A stretch of 64,000 nucleotides of DNA from JAFGLZ01 sp964622545 (GTDB lineage Bacteria > Planctomycetota > Phycisphaerae > UBA1845 > JAFGLZ01). The notes under the pieces were generated by a model. That model was not told the DNA's origin. It saw nothing but the letters and a program-made list of their open reading frames with translations, and did no database searches. Positions 8,854 to 16,154 of this stretch are shown here, piece after piece. The DNA is taken from positions 62,001-126,000 of the forward strand of contig CAZUQM010000009.1 of assembly GCA_964622545.1 (NCBI GenBank), read 5' to 3'. Every line of letters begins with the position of its first letter. Position 1 is the first letter of the stretch. The translations under genes and the position numbers were made by a program.

Positions 8854-10356
8854 ATGCTTGTCGAATCCCTGCTCGCTGCCGTGGACAAGGCACCCGATCG
8901 TCTGGCCGCGGCCGACATGCTCGGCATGGAAATGAGCTACGCGCGACTCGCCCGGGTCGCCAGCGTCATGAAGAAGATCGTCGAGAAGGAGACGAACTGC
9001 CCGCGCGTCGGCATCTTCTTGCCGTCCTCGGTCGGCTTCGTCGTCAGCTACTACGGCATCCTCTGGGCCGGCCGGGCCGCTGTCCCGCTCAATCTCCTGC
9101 TCAAACCCGAGGAGCTGGCCAAGATCGTCCAGGACGCCGGACTGGACACCATCATCACCATCCGCTTCCCCGAGGATGTCGCGCACCTGAACGAGACCGT
9201 CCGGCAACTGCCCGTCGAGAAGAAGATCATCCTGAACGACATCGGGTTGAAGCGCAAGGTCTTGTTCTCGTATCTCACGCCCATGCCTCGACGGCCCCAG
9301 GTCGAGCCTGACGACGTGGCGACCTTGTTGTACACCTCGGGGACCTCGGGCGACCCGAAGGGCGTCATGCTCACCCACAACAACATCGCCACCAACGCCC
9401 AGGGAAGCATCGCCATCCAGAAGCCCGAGGGCGAGCAACGCTTCCTCGGCGTCCTGCCTCTGTTCCACAGCTTTGGTCTGACATCCATGATGGCCGTGCC
9501 CATCGGTATGGCCGCCGAGGTCTTCTACCTGCCGCGGTTCATCCCATCCGTGGTGGTTAGGACCATCGAGCAGAAACGCAGCACGATGGTCTATGCCATC
9601 GCCAGCATGTACGCAGCGCTGCTCCGCGTGAAGACCGCCAAGGCCGAGCACTTCAAGAGCGTGCAGCGGCTCATCAGCGGCGGCGAGGCCCTACCGCCCA
9701 AACTCACCCAAGACTGGATGGACCGCTTCGGCGTACCCCTGCTCGAAGGCTACGGCCTGACCGAGACCAGCCCGGTCGTCTCGGCCAACAGGCCCTGGGA
9801 CAATCGTCCCGGCACGGCCGGTAAGCTGTTGGACGGGGTGGAGGCACGCGCGGTCGACGACGACCGCAACCCGTTGCCCAGCGGCGAGATCGGCGAACTG
9901 GCCTTCCGCGGCTATCTGATCATGAAGGGCTACTACAACAAGCCCGAGGAGACCGCCAAGGTCATCGACCAGGAAGGATGGTTCTACAGCGGGGACATGG
10001 GCTACGTCTCCGACGACGGCTACGTCGCCATCACCGGCCGAAAGAAGGAAATGATCATCGTCAGCGGGGAAAACATCTACCCACGCGAGATCGAGTCGGT
10101 GCTCGAGATGCACCCGGCCGTGTCCGAGTCGGCCGTGGTCGCCGAGCAGGTCGGCGGCACCCGCGGCGAGGCCCCTGTGGGGTTCGTCATCCTGAAAGAG
10201 GACCAGACCGCCACCGACGCCGAGCTTCGCGAGCATTGCCGCAATCACCTGCCGCAATACAAGGTGCCCAAGAAGGTCTGGATCGCCGAGGAGTTGCCGC
10301 GCGGCCCGACCGGCAAGATCCTCAAGCGCGAGCTAGACCCGTCTGGGCCAAAGTAG
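8854..10356 (+). CDS. AMP-forming acyl-CoA synthetase (long-chain fatty acid-CoA ligase-like)
   Basis: A 500-residue member of the acyl-adenylate-forming (ANL) superfamily. It activates a carboxylic acid with ATP to acyl-AMP and then to acyl-CoA. Motifs in order: P-loop YTSGTSGDPKG (about 160-170), GYGLTET (near 300), YSGDMGY (near 378), the hinge region TGRKKEMI and the catalytic lysine in PTGKILKREL near the C-terminus. The length and lack of a long N-terminal extension suit a medium- or long-chain fatty acyl ligase, but substrate cannot be set from sequence. The ATG at 8854 has GAGGAG six bases upstream. It is monocistronic. Acyl-CoA could feed membrane lipid or be degraded to acetyl-CoA. 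Confidence 0.9.
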   Translation: MLVESLLAAVDKAPDRLAAADMLGMEMSYARLARVASVMKKIVEKETNCPRVGIFLPSSVGFVVSYYGILWAGRAAVPLNLLLKPEELAKIVQDAGLDTIITIRFPEDVAHLNETVRQLPVEKKIILNDIGLKRKVLFSYLTPMPRRPQVEPDDVATLLYTSGTSGDPKGVMLTHNNIATNAQGSIAIQKPEGEQRFLGVLPLFHSFGLTSMMAVPIGMAAEVFYLPRFIPSVVVRTIEQKRSTMVYAIASMYAALLRVKTAKAEHFKSVQRLISGGEALPPKLTQDWMDRFGVPLLEGYGLTETSPVVSANRPWDNRPGTAGKLLDGVEARAVDDDRNPLPSGEIGELAFRGYLIMKGYYNKPEETAKVIDQEGWFYSGDMGYVSDDGYVAITGRKKEMIIVSGENIYPREIESVLEMHPAVSESAVVAEQVGGTRGEAPVGFVILKEDQTATDAELREHCRNHLPQYKVPKKVWIAEELPRGPTGKILKRELDPSGPK

Positions 10357-10694
10357 CCCGGGCTAGAGGCATTCCCACATCAAAACGCGCCTTCATCGTC
10401 CAGGTCATGTAGGGGGCCTTTCCGCGCTCCGGACCCGATCGACGGCCAGGGGACCCGAGATTACCGGACCAGGACTCGCCGTGTCGCTGACGGCGCAGTT
10501 TTTGCGCCCTTCAACGTAGAAATCTCCCGGCAGTGGTCCTAGTATGGATCAGTGACTCCTGGGGGGAGTCCTCAGCCTGTTTGCCAGGCTTAGCTCTCAC
10601 TTGAAAAGCTAGGGCCCGTTTTCTTTGGGACGCTCTGCCACTGCGGCCAGCCCCGAAACCGACGCCCTCTTAAGGTACGGAGGTAGGAAAAGCA
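10357..10694 (+). promoter_or_regulatory. structured leader region of the PEP-CTERM gene
   Basis: No gene in this interval. A hairpin GGCGCA (10492-10497) with TGCGCC (10503-10508) may end the upstream transcript. Just after a TAGTAT box near 10540, three hairpins follow in a row: GACTCC/GGAGTC (10554-10559, 10565-10570), AGCCTG/CAGGCT (10574-10579, 10585-10590) and TAGCT/AGCTA (10591-10595, 10607-10611). The ribosome site GGAGGT lies at 10679-10684. The spacing suggests a folded 5' leader. Confidence 0.45.
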
Positions 10695-11477
10695 ATGAAC
10701 CGCTCTAAGTGTCTTAGTACTGTGCTTTGCGTTGTCTCCCTGATGTCGGCCGGCACCGCCGCCCATGCCGGTGTGATCGGTGTGGAGTTCAACTACAGCC
10801 TCGATATGTCCTACGTCTATGCCCCGGATGTCGGCGGCAAGGTCGGCGAGCTCACGCTCTCGGCCCCGACGGCCGCCCTGGTCACGAAGTACGACCTGGG
10901 CTTAGACGGCTACGGTGGCGGTAATGATGTCATCCTCGACCGGGCCTTGATCGGCGACTCGAACGACGTGGCCTTCGAGATGACGCTCGACGTGATCAAG
11001 CTCGCCGCCAACACCTACAGCCTGACCGGCATGATGGGCGGCACCGACACGGATCTGCTCAGCGACTCGCATGTGGCCGAGGTCATCAGCGGTACGGCGA
11101 GCTACTTCCCCGGCACGTTGCTCATCTCCGGCGCGCTCGCGGTTGGCCCTCAGCTCGACTCGATCCTGGTCAATCGGGCCATCGGGCCTTATCAATGGCT
11201 GTTCGCGGGCCTGACCGTGCCCAACCCCGGCGTCGATCCCGACGAAGACCTCGTCGAGGGACAGCTCTCGCTGCTCTCCGGGCGAACCGCCTTCGACACC
11301 GGCTCGTATTCGTTGCTGGCCCTGGGCGTCGACTCCGTGGCGGACCTCGACGCCTTCTTCGGTATGGACCGTTTCCACGCCGCCAGCGACCTGAAGCTCC
11401 AAGTCGTGCCCGAGCCGGCGACCATGCTCCTGCTGACCGTCGGCGGTCTGGCCCTGGCGGTGCGACGACGACGCTAA
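10695..11477 (+). CDS. PEP-CTERM sorting-domain protein
   Basis: A 260-residue exported protein. An N-terminal signal peptide (residues 1-25, ending near AHAG) is followed by a body with no family I recognise. The C-terminal tail VPEPATMLLLTV plus a hydrophobic segment and RRRR is a clear PEP-CTERM signal. Such proteins are processed by exosortase and linked to exopolysaccharide and the cell surface. No exosortase gene lies in the window. The body is rich in small and acidic residues and may be beta-rich. The ATG has GGAGGT ten bases upstream. A strong terminator follows at 11514, so it is a single-gene unit. Confidence 0.85.
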   Translation: MNRSKCLSTVLCVVSLMSAGTAAHAGVIGVEFNYSLDMSYVYAPDVGGKVGELTLSAPTAALVTKYDLGLDGYGGGNDVILDRALIGDSNDVAFEMTLDVIKLAANTYSLTGMMGGTDTDLLSDSHVAEVISGTASYFPGTLLISGALAVGPQLDSILVNRAIGPYQWLFAGLTVPNPGVDPDEDLVEGQLSLLSGRTAFDTGSYSLLALGVDSVADLDAFFGMDRFHAASDLKLQVVPEPATMLLLTVGGLALAVRRRR

Positions 11478-11513
11478 CCAACGGCATTCTCCTCCCGTTG
11501 ATTGCACTGTGAG

Positions 11514-11550
11514 ACGAGGCCTCCTGGTTGAATCCTGGGGGCCTCGTTTG
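11514..11550 (+). terminator. terminator of the PEP-CTERM gene
   Basis: ACGAGGCC (11514-11521) pairs with GGCCTCGT (11540-11547), and the stem extends inward by three more pairs. It is followed by a short T run. Confidence 0.75.
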
Positions 11551-11636
11551 GTGCGCGCCGGAACCCTAGTGCTCTGTCTCGCGTCATGTGAAGGGTCAAC
11601 CGGAGGGCACGCAAGAGCGAACCGCCTGGTGAGCCG

Positions 11637-11750
11637 GCGACCGTCAGGGAATGGTGGTGTTGGGACACTGGAACAGCAACGCGCCTTCACAGTCGCGTCT
11701 CCGCCGCCGGCCCCGAAGCTGGGGAACCGACAAAGGCGTTGGTGTTGGAC
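11637..11750 (+). repeat. dispersed repeat element, copy 1
   Basis: This stretch matches the reverse complement of 57398-57544. Shared words in order are GCGACCGT, AGGGA, GTGTTG, GAACAGCAACGC, GTCGCGTCTCC, GGCCCCGAAGCTGGG, AACCGACA and GGTGTTGGAC. The internal part differs in length. It sits in the gap between the PEP-CTERM gene and a lipoprotein gene and has no coding potential I trust. Confidence 0.75.
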
Positions 11751-11769
11751 GGCTAGAGCCCGCCGCGGA

Positions 11770-11797
11770 TTGACCTCGACGGGCGCGATGCTATGAT
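11770..11797 (+). promoter_or_regulatory. promoter of the lipoprotein gene at 11828
   Basis: TTGACC (11770-11775), 16-bp spacer, TATGAT (11792-11797), ending about 30 bases before the chosen start codon. Confidence 0.6.
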
Positions 11798-11827
11798 CTA
11801 GCCCATCGGCGTGTGGGAGACCGTCCT

Positions 11828-12601
11828 GTGAGATGCCAGGCCTACTACCTGACCGGCGTCGTGGCCGCCCTGGCGCTGGCCGGGTGCTACAACGAGAAAC
11901 GCCCGGAGCCCGTTACCTCCACCACCCAGTCCGCCGACGGGCAAGGACTGGTCGTGGCCGAGTCGCCCGACATCACCAAGGCGCTGGATGTGCCGTCCGC
12001 CTCACCCACCCCGGTCGGTCCCGAGTATGTCATCCAGCTTGACACCGAAGGCCAGAACCTACCGGCCGAGGAGCCGGAACGGGACACCGGTCAGCGTCTT
12101 GCCTTCGTCGTCACCGGCGTGGGACGCGAGCCCGAGAAGGGCGCCGTCATGGAACGACGGGCCGCGGCCTTCGAGGCCGCCGTCGTCGAAGCGATAGGCC
12201 GGGCCGCCCGCGAGATCCAGCGCGACCCGAAGACCGGTCGGTCGCCGGTCGAGTTCCAGATGCGGCTCGGAGAGGGTTTGACGGTCTTTGGCCTGTTGGT
12301 CGGCGGTGGGCCGCGTACGGTGGTCCTTCTCGACCGGCGAGGGCGCGAGTTCGAATTGTGCAGCACGAAGGGGGTGCTCGCCCATCCTCCTCATGACAAT
12401 CGCATCATCCAGCACGTCTTTGCGGCCGCCGGCGGTCGCCTCGTGCTCCACAAGACCGAGCACGACGTCAACAGCCGCTCCTGCAAGGCCGACGTAGGCG
12501 TCTACGCCACGCACGAAGCCGGGGTGGCGGCATCCCAGACCGTGGTCGGCAGGAAGCCCACCGACACCCGCCCGGTGATCGCAACCGAAGAGAGCTACTG
12601 A
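11828..12601 (+). CDS. hypothetical lipoprotein, 257 aa
   Basis: Not a family I recognise. The N-terminus is a lipoprotein signal: positive start, hydrophobic stretch and lipobox LAGC at about residues 16-19, so it should be a membrane-anchored envelope protein. A proline- and threonine-rich linker precedes a mixed alpha/beta domain (about 85-250) that begins with a long charged helix (EKGAVMERRAAAFEAAV). The GTG at 11828 is preferred over the GTG at 11813 because GGGAG lies eight bases upstream and it starts directly at the signal peptide. It has its own promoter. Confidence 0.75.
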   Translation: MRCQAYYLTGVVAALALAGCYNEKRPEPVTSTTQSADGQGLVVAESPDITKALDVPSASPTPVGPEYVIQLDTEGQNLPAEEPERDTGQRLAFVVTGVGREPEKGAVMERRAAAFEAAVVEAIGRAAREIQRDPKTGRSPVEFQMRLGEGLTVFGLLVGGGPRTVVLLDRRGREFELCSTKGVLAHPPHDNRIIQHVFAAAGGRLVLHKTEHDVNSRSCKADVGVYATHEAGVAASQTVVGRKPTDTRPVIATEESY

Positions 12602-12839
12602 CGAGCCAGGGGCGCTTCGCGGCGGGGACGCGTTCATCGACACATCGGCGATCAGGAGCCACGGTGTTGAGGCATCGAAAGAATGATTGACCTGGAATCC
12701 CTTTTCTCAGCGATCCGGGCGGAGGGTCCGGCGGCCCGCTCAAAGCCTGGCAAGCTCGAGGAGCGTTGGGTATGCTGAACGTCAGGTAGGCGGCTGCGCC
12801 TGCCTCCCCTACTCCCCCTCATCGGAGGTCCTTCCTCTC

Positions 12840-13385
12840 ATGACATTCGAAGACAAAACCATCATTTGCGCGGAATGCGGTGAGGCGTTCACCCACACCG
12901 CGGAGGACCAAGAAAGGTACGCCAGCCGGGGATTCACCAACGATCCGAAACGCTGTCGCGAATGCCGCGAGAAGCGCAAGGCCGTCGAGGAAGAGGGCGA
13001 ACCCCGCACACTCGTCTGCGAGGATTGCCAGCAGGAGTTCACCTTCTCCGCACGCGATCAGGCCTACTATGCCGAACGGGGGTTCTCGCACGACCCGAAG
13101 CGGTGTCCGGATTGCCGCGAAAAGCGCCGTCAACAGAACCAGGCGCGCCGCCGACAGGGTGGCGGCGGTCGGGGGGGACAGCGAGGCGGGGGCGGCGGTC
13201 GCGGCCAACGCGGCGGCAGGCCAGGTCAGCCCCGAGGTTTCCGTGGCGGCGGCGAGGGGCGCGGGCCCCGGGAGAGTTACGAGGCCGTGTGCAGCGCGTG
13301 CGGCGTCAAAACGACCGTGCCCTTCAAGCCGGTCTCGGGCCGACCCGTGTATTGCCGCGACTGCTTCCGATCGCGCAAGCGGTAA
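12840..13385 (+). CDS. triple zinc-ribbon protein with an RGG-rich linker
   Basis: A 181-residue protein with three zinc-binding modules. Two copies of a CxxC...CxxC ribbon occupy about residues 8-45 and 55-95; both contain the (S/E)RGF(T/S) and DPKRC.(E/D)CREKR pattern of a probable zinc-ribbon family. A glycine/arginine-rich linker (about 98-140, with RGG and RGGG repeats) follows. A third CSACG ... YCRDCF module ends the protein. RGG linkers bind RNA in other proteins, so an RNA- or nucleic-acid-binding role is likely (inference). The start at 12840 has GGAGG about 11 bases upstream. Confidence 0.8.
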   Translation: MTFEDKTIICAECGEAFTHTAEDQERYASRGFTNDPKRCRECREKRKAVEEEGEPRTLVCEDCQQEFTFSARDQAYYAERGFSHDPKRCPDCREKRRQQNQARRRQGGGGRGGQRGGGGGRGQRGGRPGQPRGFRGGGEGRGPRESYEAVCSACGVKTTVPFKPVSGRPVYCRDCFRSRKR

Positions 13386-13523
13386 TCCCGCGCACCGACG
13401 TTGCCGGGCAGGCCGGCCCATCCCCGATGCGAGAGGAGCGGTCATAAGACCATGCGGACGACGATCGCGCGCCCTGCGAACGCACGGATCGCCAGGGCGG
13501 GCCTTATCCATCAGGCGGTATCT

Positions 13524-14792
13524 ATGCAGAAACGACCCATCCGACAAACCATGCAGATGACCACGGTTGTGTGGATCGCGACGATGCTCCTCTTCGGCTT
13601 CGGCTGCCAGCCGCCGAGCCTGGCCTCCGCGGCGGAGGCCTGGCCGCGGCACACCATCGACAACGCCTCCCACGGCGCCGACGGCGTCCGCCTTGCCGAC
13701 GTCGACGGCGATCGCGCGCTTGACATCGTTACGCCATGGGAAGAGGGCGGCCGAATCCGCGTCTGTATCAACCCGGGCCCAAAGAAGGCACGGCAGCCCT
13801 GGCCCTCGTTTCGTGTGGGCACGGTCGGCGCGCCCGAGGACGCCGTTTTCGTCGACCTGGACGCCGACGGCGCGGTCGATGTGGTCAGCGCTTGCGAGGG
13901 ACGGGTGCGGCGGATGTGGGTCCACTGGGCGCCGAACGACCGGTCGGACTACACCAACGGCTCGGCCTGGCAGACTGAGTCCTTCGCCGCCTCGGACATC
14001 CGGAAGCGCTGGATGTTCACGCTGCCGCTCCAGGTCGATGCCCAGCATGGCGTCGACCTCGTGGCCAGCTCGAAAGGCGATCGGGCCGTCATCGGCTGGT
14101 TCCAGGCCCCGCCCGACGCCCGTGACCTCGAGGCATGGTCGTGGCACGAGCTCTACCAGGCCGGCTGGATGATGTCGCTGGTCGCGACCGATATGGACGG
14201 CGACGGTGACACCGACGTTCTGGCCAGCGATCGCAAGGGCAAGAACCGCGGCGTGCTGTGGCTCGAAAACCCCGGCCCCGCGCAGGTGCAGACGAAGGCT
14301 TGGAACAGTCATCGCATCGGCGGTGACGACCGCGAGGTGATGTTCCTCACGGCGGCCGACCTCGACGGCGACAAGCTCCAGGACGTGGCCGTCGCCGTGA
14401 AGGGTCGCGGCGTGATGCTCCTCAAGCGACTGGACGTGTCGGGCCGGTCATGGCGATCGGTCGAGGTGCCGATGCCCGATTGGGCCGGCACGGGCAAGGC
14501 CGTCGCCGCCGGCGATGTGGATCTGGACGGCCGGTTGGACCTGGTCGTCACGTGCGAGCACGCCCGGGGCAAATCAGGCGTTCTGTGGTTCCGCGGCGTC
14601 GGCAAGCCGTTCGATGCGTCGGGCTGGAGGCCGCGCGATCTCAGCGGCAAAGTGGGCACGAAGTACGACCTTGTCGAGCTGATCGACCTCGACGGCGACG
14701 GCGACCTCGACGCCCTGACCTGTGAGGAGAGCGAGAACCTCGGCGTGATCTGGTACGAGAACATGACGCGTCGTGCCCGCTCGACGCCGTAA
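13524..14792 (+). CDS. FG-GAP/VCBS repeat secreted protein
   Basis: A 422-residue exported protein made of FG-GAP-type repeats that should fold as a beta-propeller. Six acidic calcium-binding loops are visible: DVDGDRALD, DLDADGAVD, DMDGDGDTD, DLDGDKLQD, DVDLDGRLD and DLDGDGDLD. The N-terminus has a signal sequence with a possible lipobox FGFGC. The ATG at 13524 places the signal at the N-terminus and has a weak ribosome site (AGGCGG); ATG 13452 would add 24 basic residues. Ligand unknown; related planctomycete proteins are common and their roles are mostly undefined. Confidence 0.85.
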   Translation: MQKRPIRQTMQMTTVVWIATMLLFGFGCQPPSLASAAEAWPRHTIDNASHGADGVRLADVDGDRALDIVTPWEEGGRIRVCINPGPKKARQPWPSFRVGTVGAPEDAVFVDLDADGAVDVVSACEGRVRRMWVHWAPNDRSDYTNGSAWQTESFAASDIRKRWMFTLPLQVDAQHGVDLVASSKGDRAVIGWFQAPPDARDLEAWSWHELYQAGWMMSLVATDMDGDGDTDVLASDRKGKNRGVLWLENPGPAQVQTKAWNSHRIGGDDREVMFLTAADLDGDKLQDVAVAVKGRGVMLLKRLDVSGRSWRSVEVPMPDWAGTGKAVAAGDVDLDGRLDLVVTCEHARGKSGVLWFRGVGKPFDASGWRPRDLSGKVGTKYDLVELIDLDGDGDLDALTCEESENLGVIWYENMTRRARSTP

Positions 14793-14992
14793 GCGACCGG
14801 AGACACCCCAGCCCGCCCCACTGCCCGACCGGGCAACGCGCTGCCGGACGGACTCCGCCTCGGTGCACGGCAACGTTCGACGGTTCCGGCTGCGATCGGT
14901 ATGGGTGGCATAGGCGGGCTCAAAGGCTACAATGGGATGCTTCACCGCAGTAGCGGACGCTCGGACGGTGGTCCCGAGCGCGAGGGCAGCGT

Positions 14993-15655
14993 ATGCGTCG
15001 TGGCAGTGTTGGTACGATCATCCTGACGGTCCTCGGACTGGGTATCTTGTCAATCGGCGTGCTCGCCCTCAGCGGCGCGTTCGACGGCTGCATCGAGCGC
15101 AACGCCTCGGCCGGGCAGACCGGCGTGAACAAGAACATGCCCCTGCCTACCGGACCCATGCCGGACAGGCCCGAGCTCGACTTCCCCGCGCACGTCCGCT
15201 GCGACAACGAGGCCGTCAACCAGTTCATCGAAGACTTCTACCTGGTGTGCTATCAGGCCGCCGAGGGACGACTAGGTGAGGAGTACGAAGAGTTCCGACG
15301 CATGATGTCCACGCGCGTCGATCCCTTCACGCCCGAGCGGTTCAAGCGGGCCCTCCGCGCCGTCGAGACGGTGCACATCGAGAACATCGAGATCCTGCCC
15401 GAGGTCGAGGACGTGCCGCCACCGGTCTACGTCGTCAAATCGAGCATCAAGATCCGCGAACACGTCCGGACCGAGGAGCACGATCGGACGATCGTCATCG
15501 TCGTCTTCAAGGAGCTGGGCCGGTGGGTGATGGCCCCGGCGCCCGAACACCTCCGCGAAGAGCTCTACGCCTTCCTGGAGTTCATGGACCAGGAGCGCAA
15601 AGCCGGCAGGGAGCCCGTGTTCGAGCAACCCTCCACGAAGCCCGCCGCGCCTTGA
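14993..15655 (+). CDS. membrane-anchored hypothetical protein
   Basis: A 220-residue protein with one N-terminal membrane segment (residues 7-29), then a short linker and an exported globular domain with many acidic and aromatic residues. No family recognised. The domain alternates helices and beta strands (for example VHIENIEIL and TIVIVVFKELGRW), which is reminiscent of NTF2-like folds, but this is only a guess. GAGGG lies eight bases upstream of the ATG. A TACAAT box at 14928-14933 is a candidate -10 without a good -35. It is followed 48 bases later by a small gene, probably co-transcribed. Confidence 0.75.
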   Translation: MRRGSVGTIILTVLGLGILSIGVLALSGAFDGCIERNASAGQTGVNKNMPLPTGPMPDRPELDFPAHVRCDNEAVNQFIEDFYLVCYQAAEGRLGEEYEEFRRMMSTRVDPFTPERFKRALRAVETVHIENIEILPEVEDVPPPVYVVKSSIKIREHVRTEEHDRTIVIVVFKELGRWVMAPAPEHLREELYAFLEFMDQERKAGREPVFEQPSTKPAAP

Positions 15656-15703
15656 CCGGCCAGGCGGAGGTCACGATCCGCAAACAACCCGCGAGAAACG
15701 CCC

Positions 15704-16114
15704 ATGCTGTTCAACTATGACTGGTGGCACGGCCAAGCCCGACAGACCCAAATCGACCGCGCCAAGCTCCGCTGCCTGCGGAACCGCTACGAGGCCGCGG
15801 CCGACCTCAACGTCCCCGCCGACTCCGACGAGGGACGTTACCTGGCCGAGCTGGAGGTCCACACCATCGTCTACCTCCGCGATGGCTTCAGCTACGAGAT
15901 CGGTGACCTGATCGATACCGAGACGCGCTCGTACCTGATGTGCGAGGTCATCCCGATCGAGGAGTCGTGGCAGAGCGGCGGGTTCGTGGTGTCGGTGCCC
16001 TTCGAGGACATCAGTCGGGTCGAGATCTTCGCCATCCACCCGGCCAAGAAGCCGCAAGAGACGCCCCACATCACCGGCTTCCGGCTGCCGAGCGACAGCT
16101 CGGGCCGCGACTAA
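15704..16114 (+). CDS. conserved-looking hypothetical protein, 136 aa
   Basis: No family recognised. It is a soluble protein without signal peptide. The N-terminal part is basic and helical and the rest is predicted beta-rich (for example VHTIVYLRDGFSYEIGD, SGGFVVSVPFEDI and RVEIFAIHP). The shape suggests a small beta-barrel adaptor rather than an enzyme (inference). Composition is like its neighbours. It follows the membrane-anchored gene closely and converges with gyrB. Confidence 0.65.
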   Translation: MLFNYDWWHGQARQTQIDRAKLRCLRNRYEAAADLNVPADSDEGRYLAELEVHTIVYLRDGFSYEIGDLIDTETRSYLMCEVIPIEESWQSGGFVVSVPFEDISRVEIFAIHPAKKPQETPHITGFRLPSDSSGRD

Positions 16115-16154
16115 TTGGCCTGCGGGCCCCCATGCCCACGAGCCTGGGACCGCC

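Noticed and set aside
10554..10611. Known c-di-GMP-I riboswitch
   Set aside because: The hairpins are adjacent and lack the conserved joining sequences of that class.
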